Below are positions 54,442 through 62,300 of a stretch of 64,000 bases of DNA, piece by piece. Below the pieces are notes generated by a model that did not search any database, was not told where the DNA came from, and saw nothing but the letters and a program-made list of their open reading frames with translations. The position numbers and the translations under genes were made by a program. This stretch comes from Algoriphagus kandeliae. GTDB taxonomy: Bacteria; Bacteroidota; Bacteroidia; Cytophagales; Cyclobacteriaceae. The stretch spans positions 806,001-870,000 of the forward strand of contig NZ_SPSB01000001.1 in assembly GCF_004571135.1 (NCBI RefSeq), in the 5' to 3' direction. Numbering within the stretch: position 1 is the first letter of the stretch; each line of letters opens with the position of its first letter.

Positions 54442-55509
54442 ATGTTAAAAAGAGTTTCCCTATTTGTAGGTAGCATTGCCTTTTTCTTATTCCTTTTTTC
54501 TATTGGAAGCCAAGCTCAAACTTATAAGCTTACTGGGAGGGTAATAGATTCGGAATCAGGTGAATTTATAGATGGGGTAAGTGTTACACTTCGGGGAACT
54601 GCTTATGGAACTAACACAGTCGCTGGAGGATATTTTGAGTTTAATAATCTTCCAGATGACCGATATGTACTTTCGCTTACATTAGAAGGGTATAACCGGC
54701 TCGAGCAGGTTATTCGGCTTAAAAATGACACGGAATTAGGTAGTATATCAATAATTAGATTTGGGGCATCCGGTAGCGGTCAAGCCCTTCAAAAAACCAT
54801 TCGATCAGACAATATCGTCCGCTTACTAAATGAACGTCCCAATTTCATTGGAGGTAATATGGTTTACGGAATTCCTCCTGAGCCTAAGAAATTAGAAGGG
54901 AATAATTATTTGGATTCGAAATGGAATAGAGCTTCCATCCTACTCTATCGCGATCAGCAAATTTTGGAAGGCTTTCGGGCTAGATATAATATAGTCTCAA
55001 ACATGTTCGAATTGATGGAGCCTGAAAACAATTTGGTTTCCGTCATGCCTGGCCTTCGAATTCAAAATATTGTCTGGATAGATTCAACCTATCAGGTACC
55101 TCGATATTTTGTAAATGGAATGGATTTTCTAGACGAGGGTGTCCCTATTTCTGGCTTTTTTGAAGTCTTGGTTGATGGTGAGCTCCCCTTAATGCGTAGG
55201 ACAGAGGCTATTCTCAAAGAATCCAATTACAATCAGGCTTTGATGGTCGGCGAACGAAATGATCAGATTATCAAACGAAACACCTACTACTATCTAAAAG
55301 GCAAAAACGTGATAGTAATACCGAGAAAACGAAAAAAATTCTTTGAACTATTCGGAGATAAAGCAGAAGAAATGGAAGCTTTTGCGACTGAAAATAGCTT
55401 TTCTGTAAAAGACCCAAGTGCTATTTTTCAACTATTCACTCGATACAATTCCCTTTTTCCTGGATTTACTCCTTTGATGGATCAATTACTAGATGGAATC
55501 GATAATTAA
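54442..55509 (+). CDS. Carboxypeptidase-like regulatory domain protein, exported
   Basis: A 355-residue exported protein with signal peptide ending at SQAQ (about residue 28) and an N-terminal carboxypeptidase D regulatory-like beta sandwich (KLTGRVIDSESGEFIDGVSV, residues 30-110), as at the front of TonB receptors but without plug or barrel. The rest is unidentified and beta-rich. It may be a surface or periplasmic accessory protein. The end is 10 bp before the gamma-glutamyltransferase gene, so they are probably expressed together. Confidence 0.78.
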   Translation: MLKRVSLFVGSIAFFLFLFSIGSQAQTYKLTGRVIDSESGEFIDGVSVTLRGTAYGTNTVAGGYFEFNNLPDDRYVLSLTLEGYNRLEQVIRLKNDTELGSISIIRFGASGSGQALQKTIRSDNIVRLLNERPNFIGGNMVYGIPPEPKKLEGNNYLDSKWNRASILLYRDQQILEGFRARYNIVSNMFELMEPENNLVSVMPGLRIQNIVWIDSTYQVPRYFVNGMDFLDEGVPISGFFEVLVDGELPLMRRTEAILKESNYNQALMVGERNDQIIKRNTYYYLKGKNVIVIPRKRKKFFELFGDKAEEMEAFATENSFSVKDPSAIFQLFTRYNSLFPGFTPLMDQLLDGIDN

Positions 55510-55519
55510 TTCACCCAAT

Positions 55520-57394
55520 ATGAAAAAGATAAAATTACTTCTCTTATTAGCCGCTATCCCATTATTGACTTTTGGTCAAAGCTTGCCGGGATTAGCACCT
55601 GGTCAAAACTCTACACAGAAACCTGTTCTCCATGGCAAAAATTGGATGGCCATCACCGGTAAACCACTCGCCGCAACCGCAGGGGCTACAATTTTCAACC
55701 AAGGAGGAAATGCAATTGATGCCGCCTGTGCCATGTTGGCAGCCACAGCGACCATGTGGGATGTGCTCTCATGGGGAGGCGAAACTCAAGCCTTGATCTA
55801 CCATCCTGAATTGAAGAAGGTAATAGCCATTAATGCTCTTGGTTATGCGCCAACAGGTGCAACGGTAGATTTTTATAAATCTCAAGGAATGGAATATCCT
55901 CCTGCATATGGTCCATTAGCAGCAACAACTCCCGGAACTCCAGGAGGCCTGATGACCATGCTAGCAGAATATGGTACCATGAGTTTAGAAGAAGTATTAG
56001 CTCCAGCTATGCAATTAGCGAAAGGCTACCCTATTGAAGCGCAAACAGCCAATTCTATAGAAAACGGCAAAGAGCGAATCAAACAATGGCCATACTCCAA
56101 AAAGGTTTTCTTACCTCATTTGGGAGAAGAAAGGGAAGCTCCAGAACCTGGAGAAATTTTCGTCCAAGAGGACCTTTACCAAACACTAAAAAAATTGGTT
56201 GACACCGAGAAGGAAGCTTTAGCTAATGGAAAGTCACGAAAAGAAGCAATTTATGCTGCCAACGATCGCTTTTACAAAGGAGATATTGCTAAAGAAATTG
56301 TTCGAGGTACTCGTGAGCAGGGAGGTTTATTCACCGAAAGCGATTTAGCCAATTGGAAAGTAAAAATTGAAGAACCGTTGATGGTGAATTACAGGGGTAT
56401 TGACGTGTATAAACTTCAAGAATGGACTCAAGGACCTGCACTACTTCAATCCTTGAATATCCTAGAAAACTTCGATCTTAAAAAAATGGGATACAACAGT
56501 GCCGAATATTTACACACTGTTTATCAAGCCATGAATTTAGCTTTTGCTGACCGGGATTTTTATTATTCTGATCCGGCTTTTGAGCCAAAAAGTCCTATCC
56601 AAGGATTGCTATCTAAAGAATATGCAAAGGAAAGAGCTCAGTTGATTAAAGAGCAAAATGACCCAAACATGGGCCCTGGAGATCCCTATCCATTTCAAGG
56701 AGGAACGCATCCATTTAAAAATCTATTAGAAAAACAAGGAGGTTCAATTGCTGCCTACACGCATTCCGAACCACTTCAAGGACCAAGCGATCCATATTTT
56801 GATGAATTTTTTAGCGGCACTACTTCTATTCAAGCAGCTGATAAAGACGGTTGGGTAGTTTCAGTGACTCCTAGCGGAGGTTGGGTTCCAGCTGTCATCG
56901 CCGGAAACACTGGGGTAGGATTGAGTCAGCGAATGCAAAGCTTTGTTTTGGATGAAAAACTGAATCCTTATAACCTTCCGGAACCTGGAAAAAGACCTCG
57001 GGTTACATTAACTCCAAGCTTAGCATTAAAAGATGGAAAGCCATTTTTATCCTTTGCTGTACAAGGTGGTGATTCTCAAGACCAAAACTTGCTACAGTTC
57101 TTCCTGAATGTGGTAGAATTCGATATGAATGTGCAAGAAGCAGTGGAAGCAGCGAACATGAATTCCTTACAAATGCAGAGTTCTTTCGGAGCACATGAAA
57201 TCAAGCCTGGTCATATGATTTTGCGGGAAGATACTCCAAATTGGATTCGGGCAGAATTGGTAAAAAAAGGCTATAAAATGGAATTTTGGCCACGCACTTC
57301 AGGACCGATCAATGCCATCTGGTTTGATTGGAAACATGGTAGTTTTTGGGGTGGAAGCTCCAACTATGGCGAAGATTATGGTATCGGCTGGTAA
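55520..57394 (+). CDS. ggt: Gamma-glutamyltransferase, exported
   Basis: A 624-residue NTN hydrolase. The start is taken at 55520, giving signal peptide MKKIKLLLLLAAIPLLTFGQ. The autocatalytic nucleophile is the first Thr of FSGTTSIQAADKDG (about Thr434), at which the precursor is cut to large and small subunits. The early GNAIDAACAMLA and TPGTPGGLMTML blocks are family signatures. It cleaves gamma-glutamyl peptides such as glutathione in the periplasm. A beta-sandwich protein lies upstream and an amidohydrolase downstream, a set consistent with peptide scavenging. The C-terminal WFDWKHGSFWGGSSNYGEDYGIG segment is well conserved. Confidence 0.92.
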   Translation: MKKIKLLLLLAAIPLLTFGQSLPGLAPGQNSTQKPVLHGKNWMAITGKPLAATAGATIFNQGGNAIDAACAMLAATATMWDVLSWGGETQALIYHPELKKVIAINALGYAPTGATVDFYKSQGMEYPPAYGPLAATTPGTPGGLMTMLAEYGTMSLEEVLAPAMQLAKGYPIEAQTANSIENGKERIKQWPYSKKVFLPHLGEEREAPEPGEIFVQEDLYQTLKKLVDTEKEALANGKSRKEAIYAANDRFYKGDIAKEIVRGTREQGGLFTESDLANWKVKIEEPLMVNYRGIDVYKLQEWTQGPALLQSLNILENFDLKKMGYNSAEYLHTVYQAMNLAFADRDFYYSDPAFEPKSPIQGLLSKEYAKERAQLIKEQNDPNMGPGDPYPFQGGTHPFKNLLEKQGGSIAAYTHSEPLQGPSDPYFDEFFSGTTSIQAADKDGWVVSVTPSGGWVPAVIAGNTGVGLSQRMQSFVLDEKLNPYNLPEPGKRPRVTLTPSLALKDGKPFLSFAVQGGDSQDQNLLQFFLNVVEFDMNVQEAVEAANMNSLQMQSSFGAHEIKPGHMILREDTPNWIRAELVKKGYKMEFWPRTSGPINAIWFDWKHGSFWGGSSNYGEDYGIGW

Positions 57395-57436
57395 GTCAAT
57401 TCCTTATTTAATTATAAAATATAAAACCACCCTCCT

Positions 57437-58897
57437 ATGAATAAAATCAATTATCGAATCAGTTTGCTCGTAGCCTTAATGGGAGTTTCGATTTCGGTTT
57501 CAGCACAGAAAAAACAAAAACCAAATCCACAAAAGGAAGCTGTAATCGCTTCAGTTGATAACAGATTTGAAGAGTTAACCGATGTATCTGACCGAATATG
57601 GTCTTTTGAAGAAATCGCTTTTCAAGAAACTCAATCTGCGGCTGCATTATCCGATTACGCTGAATCCTTAGGGTTTAAAGTTACCCGTGGTGTGGCCGGT
57701 ATCCCCACCGCTTTTGTAGCAGAATACGGTTCAGGAAAACCAATCATCGGAATCTTGGGAGAGTTTGATGCCTTACCAGGACTTTCTCAGAATACAGTAC
57801 CATACAAAAGCCCTTTGCATGAAGGAGCTCCAGGACATGGTTGTGGTCATAATCTTTTTGGAACAGCTTCTTTGGGTGCTGCTGCTGCTATCAAGGATTT
57901 GATTGAAAAAGGTGAAATCCAAGGTACGGTGCGATTTTATGGAACACCTGCCGAGGAAAAGTTCTTCGGGAAACTGTGGATGGTTCGGGAAGGGCTATTT
58001 GAAGATGTAGATGTGGTGATGGATTGGCATCCTGCTGCAGAAACAAAAACTGCAGTTCAAAAAGGTTTGGCCTTAGTGGATTTTCAGGTGGAATTCTTTG
58101 GTCAAGCTGCCCATGCATCGGCTGACCCATGGAACGGTAGAAGTACAGGAGATGCCTTAGAATTATATACAACAGGCATCAATTACTACCGAGAACATAT
58201 CAAACCGACAGTTCGAATTCACTATCATATTCAGGATGCTGGAAAAGTCGTGAATGTTGTTCCTGATTATTCCAGAATTTGGGTGCGGGTGAGAGATAGT
58301 AGCCGAGAGGGATTAATCCCCGTATGGAAACGAGTAGAAGCTATGGCAGAAGGTGCTGCTATTATGGCTAACGTAGAATATAAAGTTAGCTTGATTTCAG
58401 GAGTTCATGAGGTTTTGGTGAATCGTACAGGCTCGGCTGCCCTGCAGAAAAATCTAGAGTCTTTAGGCCCAATTTCTTACACCGAGGAAGAACAGGATTT
58501 TGCTAAAAAAATCCAGGAAGCAACCGGTAAACCTCAAATCGGATTGGTTTCCAAAATTGATCCAATGGAAGAAACCGCTGAACACAGCATGGGAGGAAGC
58601 ACGGATGTAGGTGATGTAAGTTGGGTAGTTCCTACGATCCGATTATCAGCTACCACAGCTCCAAATGGAACTCCTTGGCATTCTTGGGCAGTCGTAGCCT
58701 CAAGCGGAATGTCCATCGGGCATAAAGGAATGGCTTATGCTGCCAAGGCATTATCCATGACCATGGTGGACTTATTTCAAAATCCAGAATTAGTTGAAAA
58801 TGTAAAGGCTGAATTCAAAGAGAAAAAGGGAGACTATGTCTACAAAGGATTTGTTCCGGATGGGCCTCCTCCAATCAACTCAAACCTTCAGGATTAA
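57437..58897 (+). CDS. M20 family amidohydrolase (AbgB-like), exported
   Basis: A 486-residue metallo-aminoacylase/carboxypeptidase. The signal peptide ends at VSAQ (about residue 24). Metal ligands are in PGHGCGHNLFGT (Cys, His), TPAEEKFFGK (Glu), MDWHPAAET (His) and the C-terminal WHSWAV. The wide plan fits AbgB (p-aminobenzoyl-glutamate hydrolase) and its relatives, so cleavage of acyl- or aroyl-amino acid bonds is expected. It is 42 bp after the glutamyltransferase gene, so the two may share a promoter. Exact substrate is open; AbgA partner is absent. Confidence 0.86.
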   Translation: MNKINYRISLLVALMGVSISVSAQKKQKPNPQKEAVIASVDNRFEELTDVSDRIWSFEEIAFQETQSAAALSDYAESLGFKVTRGVAGIPTAFVAEYGSGKPIIGILGEFDALPGLSQNTVPYKSPLHEGAPGHGCGHNLFGTASLGAAAAIKDLIEKGEIQGTVRFYGTPAEEKFFGKLWMVREGLFEDVDVVMDWHPAAETKTAVQKGLALVDFQVEFFGQAAHASADPWNGRSTGDALELYTTGINYYREHIKPTVRIHYHIQDAGKVVNVVPDYSRIWVRVRDSSREGLIPVWKRVEAMAEGAAIMANVEYKVSLISGVHEVLVNRTGSAALQKNLESLGPISYTEEEQDFAKKIQEATGKPQIGLVSKIDPMEETAEHSMGGSTDVGDVSWVVPTIRLSATTAPNGTPWHSWAVVASSGMSIGHKGMAYAAKALSMTMVDLFQNPELVENVKAEFKEKKGDYVYKGFVPDGPPPINSNLQD

Positions 58898-58921
58898 AAA
58901 ATGCCCTTCTAAATTTACTGT

Positions 58922-58985
58922 TATATTGAGCGAAGTCGAATTGTCCTTAAACTTTGAATGACTTCGACTCCGCTCAGTCTGACTA
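58922..58985. repeat. Intergenic inverted repeat of a common Bacteroidota type
   Basis: TGAGCGAAGTCGAA (58927-58940) and TTCGACTCCGCTCA (58963-58976) are reverse complements with a single mismatch. This 'gagcgaagtcgaa/ttcgactccgctc' module is familiar to me from many intergenic regions of Bacteroidota genomes. It may be a REP-like or MITE relic, or act as a terminator. It lies in the 146-bp gap between the amidohydrolase and DUF6909 genes. Confidence 0.75.
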
Positions 58986-59043
58986 GTAATTATTTTTTAC
59001 AAGACCCTGAATTAGTTTTTAGTGACCTGAAAAAGTCCATGTT

Positions 59044-60711
59044 TTATTTCAAAAGCTTCTCAAGAATCTTATAAGTGATTAAGTAGGTAGGTCGAACTCC
59101 TTCCATTCCTAATGCACCAGAAGCTAATGTACTACCAGTTTCTAGTGGATTATCAGAGGCATAGTAAGCATACAAGACCTTTACATTGGATCGAATACTT
59201 TTTCGAATTTTAGAGGCGGATTGAATAGCTTTTTGGTAATGAGCACCCTCCATTTCTAGACCGATTGCATTCCAGGAGGATTCCATAAAATACTTGAGAA
59301 TATCCTTGTTTTGAAGTGATGTTCCCAAGACGGTAACCATACTTCCTGCATAAACCCCCAGACCAAAACCTTCAAAATCAGATTTCTTTAATTCGTTATG
59401 AAAAGGATAGTTATCCGCAGTTCCTTCAAACACATGGGCATCAGGAATCATCAAATCACCTTTTCCACCATACAAAATCCCCGCTTTCCCCATAATGGAA
59501 ACCGATATGATATTTAGAGCAACTTCTTTTTTATCCTTTTTATAAGGCTTCAAAAGCTCATCCATGCACTCATAAGCTTGCTCACCAAATGCATAATCCA
59601 TGACCAAGAATACCGGTCTATGTTCTTTTTCTGCTGGTAGTTCCACACCCGGAATCAAAAAGTCTTTTTCCAGTTTGGCTGTATCGATGATTTGCGCTCC
59701 AATGTTGGTTCCTGATTCATCGGGAATATCAACAAAACCATGTTTTAAGGCGTAATCATGAATCTTTTTAGCTGGATTTCCTTTTTCACCCATGGCAATC
59801 GAAGAGGCTACCTTTTCAATATCCTCAAAGCTGGTAAGGTTTTGAATTTGCGGAGCATAAATCGTATTCAATACCGAATGTAGATTTGCCGAAATAATGT
59901 GAATTGGGCGCTCTAACAGATTCAAATCATCCAGTTTTTGTTTGATTTTTTTAGCCCATCTTTCTCCATAAACGTGATGACCGATCCGCTCTCTTAACGT
60001 AGCGGAAAAAGAAATTTCCCGGTCTTTATCTTCTCGGATTTCTTCCATTGCAAGTTTTCCGAGATTATATACAATTGAGTATAAACTGTTAGAATTACTG
60101 CTTTTTTCAAATTTTTCGACAGCGCGAACCGTCTCTTCATAGGTCCTGCCAATTAAATGGCTGAGATAAGCAGAAGCAGCCTCTTTGTCAAATTTCTTCC
60201 CGGCCTGCTCCTTTTCTACAATTTCCTCCAGCATGCGCCAATTAATGGAAATATTACCCTTTGGATCCGTGCTATTATTATAGATTTTATTGCTTTCGAT
60301 ATACAAAAACGTCAAGTGAGTCAAAATATCGTAGATATCTGACCTACCACGAGTCATTTCCACATACATCACATGCTCATCCAATCGATAGCAGTTTCTT
60401 CTTCGCTTAGGCGGCACAATTGCCTCTAAATGAGAGGTTTCATAACCTTCTCGACTGATTAAGCGAACGTATCGGCACTGCTCAATTCCTTTTGGAAGTC
60501 GCTCCATTACATATAGCAAGCCATCCAACTCTACCTTTTCAGGGTCATTGATGGTGCCATAAATTTCTGGGCTAAGAATCCGCAAAGCATTCACCAAACT
60601 TTCACCTGAAACACCCATAGGCTTATAAGTACCTCTGGTAAAAAGGTGACGCATGGTAATGTAGAGCCTCTCAATAGCTGCTCGGGATTCTTGTGCTCTA
60701 TTTCGCTGCAT
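59044..60711 (-). CDS. DUF6909 family protein with nucleoside phosphorylase-like C-terminus
   Basis: A 555-residue soluble protein. The N-terminal half is helical and unidentified (RAQESRAAIERLYITMRHL start). The C-terminal half has features of the PNP/nucleosidase superfamily: GKAGILYGGKGDLMIPDAH near residue 410, a GLEMEGAHYQKAI block at 484-496 like the EMEG ribose-binding motif, and YYASDNPLET at 517-526 like the SDN/SDnpl motif with its catalytic Asp. Nucleosidase or nucleotide hydrolase activity is therefore possible, but I cannot say which substrate. It is a single gene. It was assigned to DUF6909 from recall, so treat that name as probable. Confidence 0.72.
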   Translation of the reverse strand: MQRNRAQESRAAIERLYITMRHLFTRGTYKPMGVSGESLVNALRILSPEIYGTINDPEKVELDGLLYVMERLPKGIEQCRYVRLISREGYETSHLEAIVPPKRRRNCYRLDEHVMYVEMTRGRSDIYDILTHLTFLYIESNKIYNNSTDPKGNISINWRMLEEIVEKEQAGKKFDKEAASAYLSHLIGRTYEETVRAVEKFEKSSNSNSLYSIVYNLGKLAMEEIREDKDREISFSATLRERIGHHVYGERWAKKIKQKLDDLNLLERPIHIISANLHSVLNTIYAPQIQNLTSFEDIEKVASSIAMGEKGNPAKKIHDYALKHGFVDIPDESGTNIGAQIIDTAKLEKDFLIPGVELPAEKEHRPVFLVMDYAFGEQAYECMDELLKPYKKDKKEVALNIISVSIMGKAGILYGGKGDLMIPDAHVFEGTADNYPFHNELKKSDFEGFGLGVYAGSMVTVLGTSLQNKDILKYFMESSWNAIGLEMEGAHYQKAIQSASKIRKSIRSNVKVLYAYYASDNPLETGSTLASGALGMEGVRPTYLITYKILEKLLK

Positions 60712-60787
60712 AAAGGATATTTTTAAGGGTTATCAAACCTCAAATTCGAGGGATAGAAAATTGGGAGGCGAAATTTTCGCTTTCAAA

Positions 60788-61369
60788 CTATTTTTGCAAT
60801 AAATCAGAAAAATATTTTTCCAATTTATCCACTTTGGGCTTGATCACAAATTGACAATAAGGCTGAAAACCGTTTTGATTATAATAATTATGATGCATAG
60901 ACTCAGCTGGATAAAAATTACTAAATGGAGTAATTTCAGTAACAATCGGCTTATTGAAAACCTGTTGTTTATTCATTTCATCTTTGATGTCTTGAGCTAT
61001 TTCTCCTTGTTCTGGATTATGGAAAAATATAGCCGACCGATATTGCGGCCCGACATCTGCCCCCTGTCGATTTAAGGTAGTTGGGTCGTGTGTCGCCCAA
61101 AACACCTTCAAAATCTCTTCTAATTTGATTTTATCTGGCTGAAAGAAAACTTGCACTACTTCGGCATGACCGGTAGTTCCATTACAAACTTCTCTATAAG
61201 ACGGATTTTCCACAAATCCACCTGCATAACCCGAAATCACTTTAGTCACCCCATCCAATCTTTGAAAAACTGCTTCAGTACACCAAAAACAGCCTGCTCC
61301 CAAAGTAATGACAGATTGACCTGATGGAATCTCAACAGGAGTTTGAGGAAGTGAGGGAATATTTTGCAT
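60788..61369 (-). CDS. msrA: Peptide-methionine (S)-S-oxide reductase
   Basis: A 193-residue MsrA, which reduces methionine-S-sulfoxide in proteins. The active site GCFWCTEAVFQ is at residues 26-36; the conserved SGYAGG and GPQYRSAIF blocks follow. There is no signal peptide, so it is cytoplasmic. The first 20 residues are a less conserved lead. It ends 76 bp before DUF6909 and lies with DUF3253 and a methyltransferase in a minus-strand run, possibly one operon. Confidence 0.94.
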   Translation of the reverse strand: MQNIPSLPQTPVEIPSGQSVITLGAGCFWCTEAVFQRLDGVTKVISGYAGGFVENPSYREVCNGTTGHAEVVQVFFQPDKIKLEEILKVFWATHDPTTLNRQGADVGPQYRSAIFFHNPEQGEIAQDIKDEMNKQQVFNKPIVTEITPFSNFYPAESMHHNYYNQNGFQPYCQFVIKPKVDKLEKYFSDLLQK

Positions 61370-61407
61370 TTTCTTTCAATTTAGGACTTCAAACCAGAAT
61401 AATTACG

Positions 61408-61644
61408 CTAAAGTTTCGAAATTCGAATAGGGCCTTTTGGCTCCACATTGGGATCAATAGGTTCATTGTTTTGAGTAATCAGAATTTCTCCATTTCTATA
61501 CATTTCCAAAGCTTTTGCCCGAACATCCGGAAGAAAATGCCTCCATGATTCAGGATATAGTCTTCTTACTACCTCAGAAGGACAAAATGAACTTTTAGAC
61601 CTTTGGCGGCAAAATTCCAATATAGCTATGCGAAGTATATCCAT
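61408..61644 (-). CDS. DUF3253 family small protein
   Basis: A 78-residue winged-helix-like protein beginning MDILRIAILEFCRQRSKSSFCPSEVVRRLYPESW, with EILITQNNEPIDP and KGPIRISKL at the end, all DUF3253 marks. No function is known. The Met at 61659 would add five residues, which the family does not show. It lies between msrA and the methyltransferase. Confidence 0.85.
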   Translation of the reverse strand: MDILRIAILEFCRQRSKSSFCPSEVVRRLYPESWRHFLPDVRAKALEMYRNGEILITQNNEPIDPNVEPKGPIRISKL

Positions 61645-61675
61645 TAGGTAGAAATACAAAAATCTTACTGAATTG

Positions 61676-62221
61676 TTAGTCTTTACAAGCCATCACAAAT
61701 GCCGGTGGAAGATTCTTTAGGGTAAAAGAAATGGAAACCTTCTTAAAATATTTTTGGAATAGGTTTTTCAATAGATAGGAATAACAAATTTGAATAAAGG
61801 CCCCTCCTTCTACCAATGCGGCATTTGCCTGTTTTAAAATTGAATCAACCACATCTTTTGGAATCAATGAAAATGGTAAAGAAGAAAAAATAAAATCAGC
61901 TTTTCTTCCTTTGAGATAAGCATTAAGCTCATCTGCAGAGGCATTGATTATGTGGACATTTTCTTGAGGAAACTGCTTCTCCATTGCTTCACAAAATGAA
62001 GTATTGATTTCAAAAACCAACAATTCCGCCGAAGAGTCCATTTCATCCACAATCCCTTGGGTAATACTTCCATCTCCACCACCCATTTCCACAATTAATT
62101 TTGCTCCTTTTAAATCTGCCTGCGAGACCATTTTTTTCACTAAGGCTTTTGAGCTAAAAGTCAAGGCTCCAGTTGTACTTAAGTTGCTGTAGAGTTCAAG
62201 AAGTAGGTTTGGTTTAGTCAT
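61676..62221 (-). CDS. Class I SAM-dependent methyltransferase (PmtA-like)
   Basis: A 181-residue Rossmann methyltransferase. Motif I is VEMGGGDGSITQ (about 45-56), and FSSLPFSLIP at about 110-119 corresponds to the post-I/IV catalytic loop. The layout resembles phospholipid N-methyltransferase PmtA and KsgA relatives. The substrate may be phosphatidylethanolamine or an rRNA/protein, not resolvable here. It is divergent from the next gene, with an 79-bp intergenic gap. Confidence 0.82.
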   Translation of the reverse strand: MTKPNLLLELYSNLSTTGALTFSSKALVKKMVSQADLKGAKLIVEMGGGDGSITQGIVDEMDSSAELLVFEINTSFCEAMEKQFPQENVHIINASADELNAYLKGRKADFIFSSLPFSLIPKDVVDSILKQANAALVEGGAFIQICYSYLLKNLFQKYFKKVSISFTLKNLPPAFVMACKD

Positions 62222-62300
62222 TATTCTAAAATTGAATTCTTGAAGATAGTCGATTTTAGGCTATATTTTAGCCTTATTAAGCCAATCCACCCTAATAACC

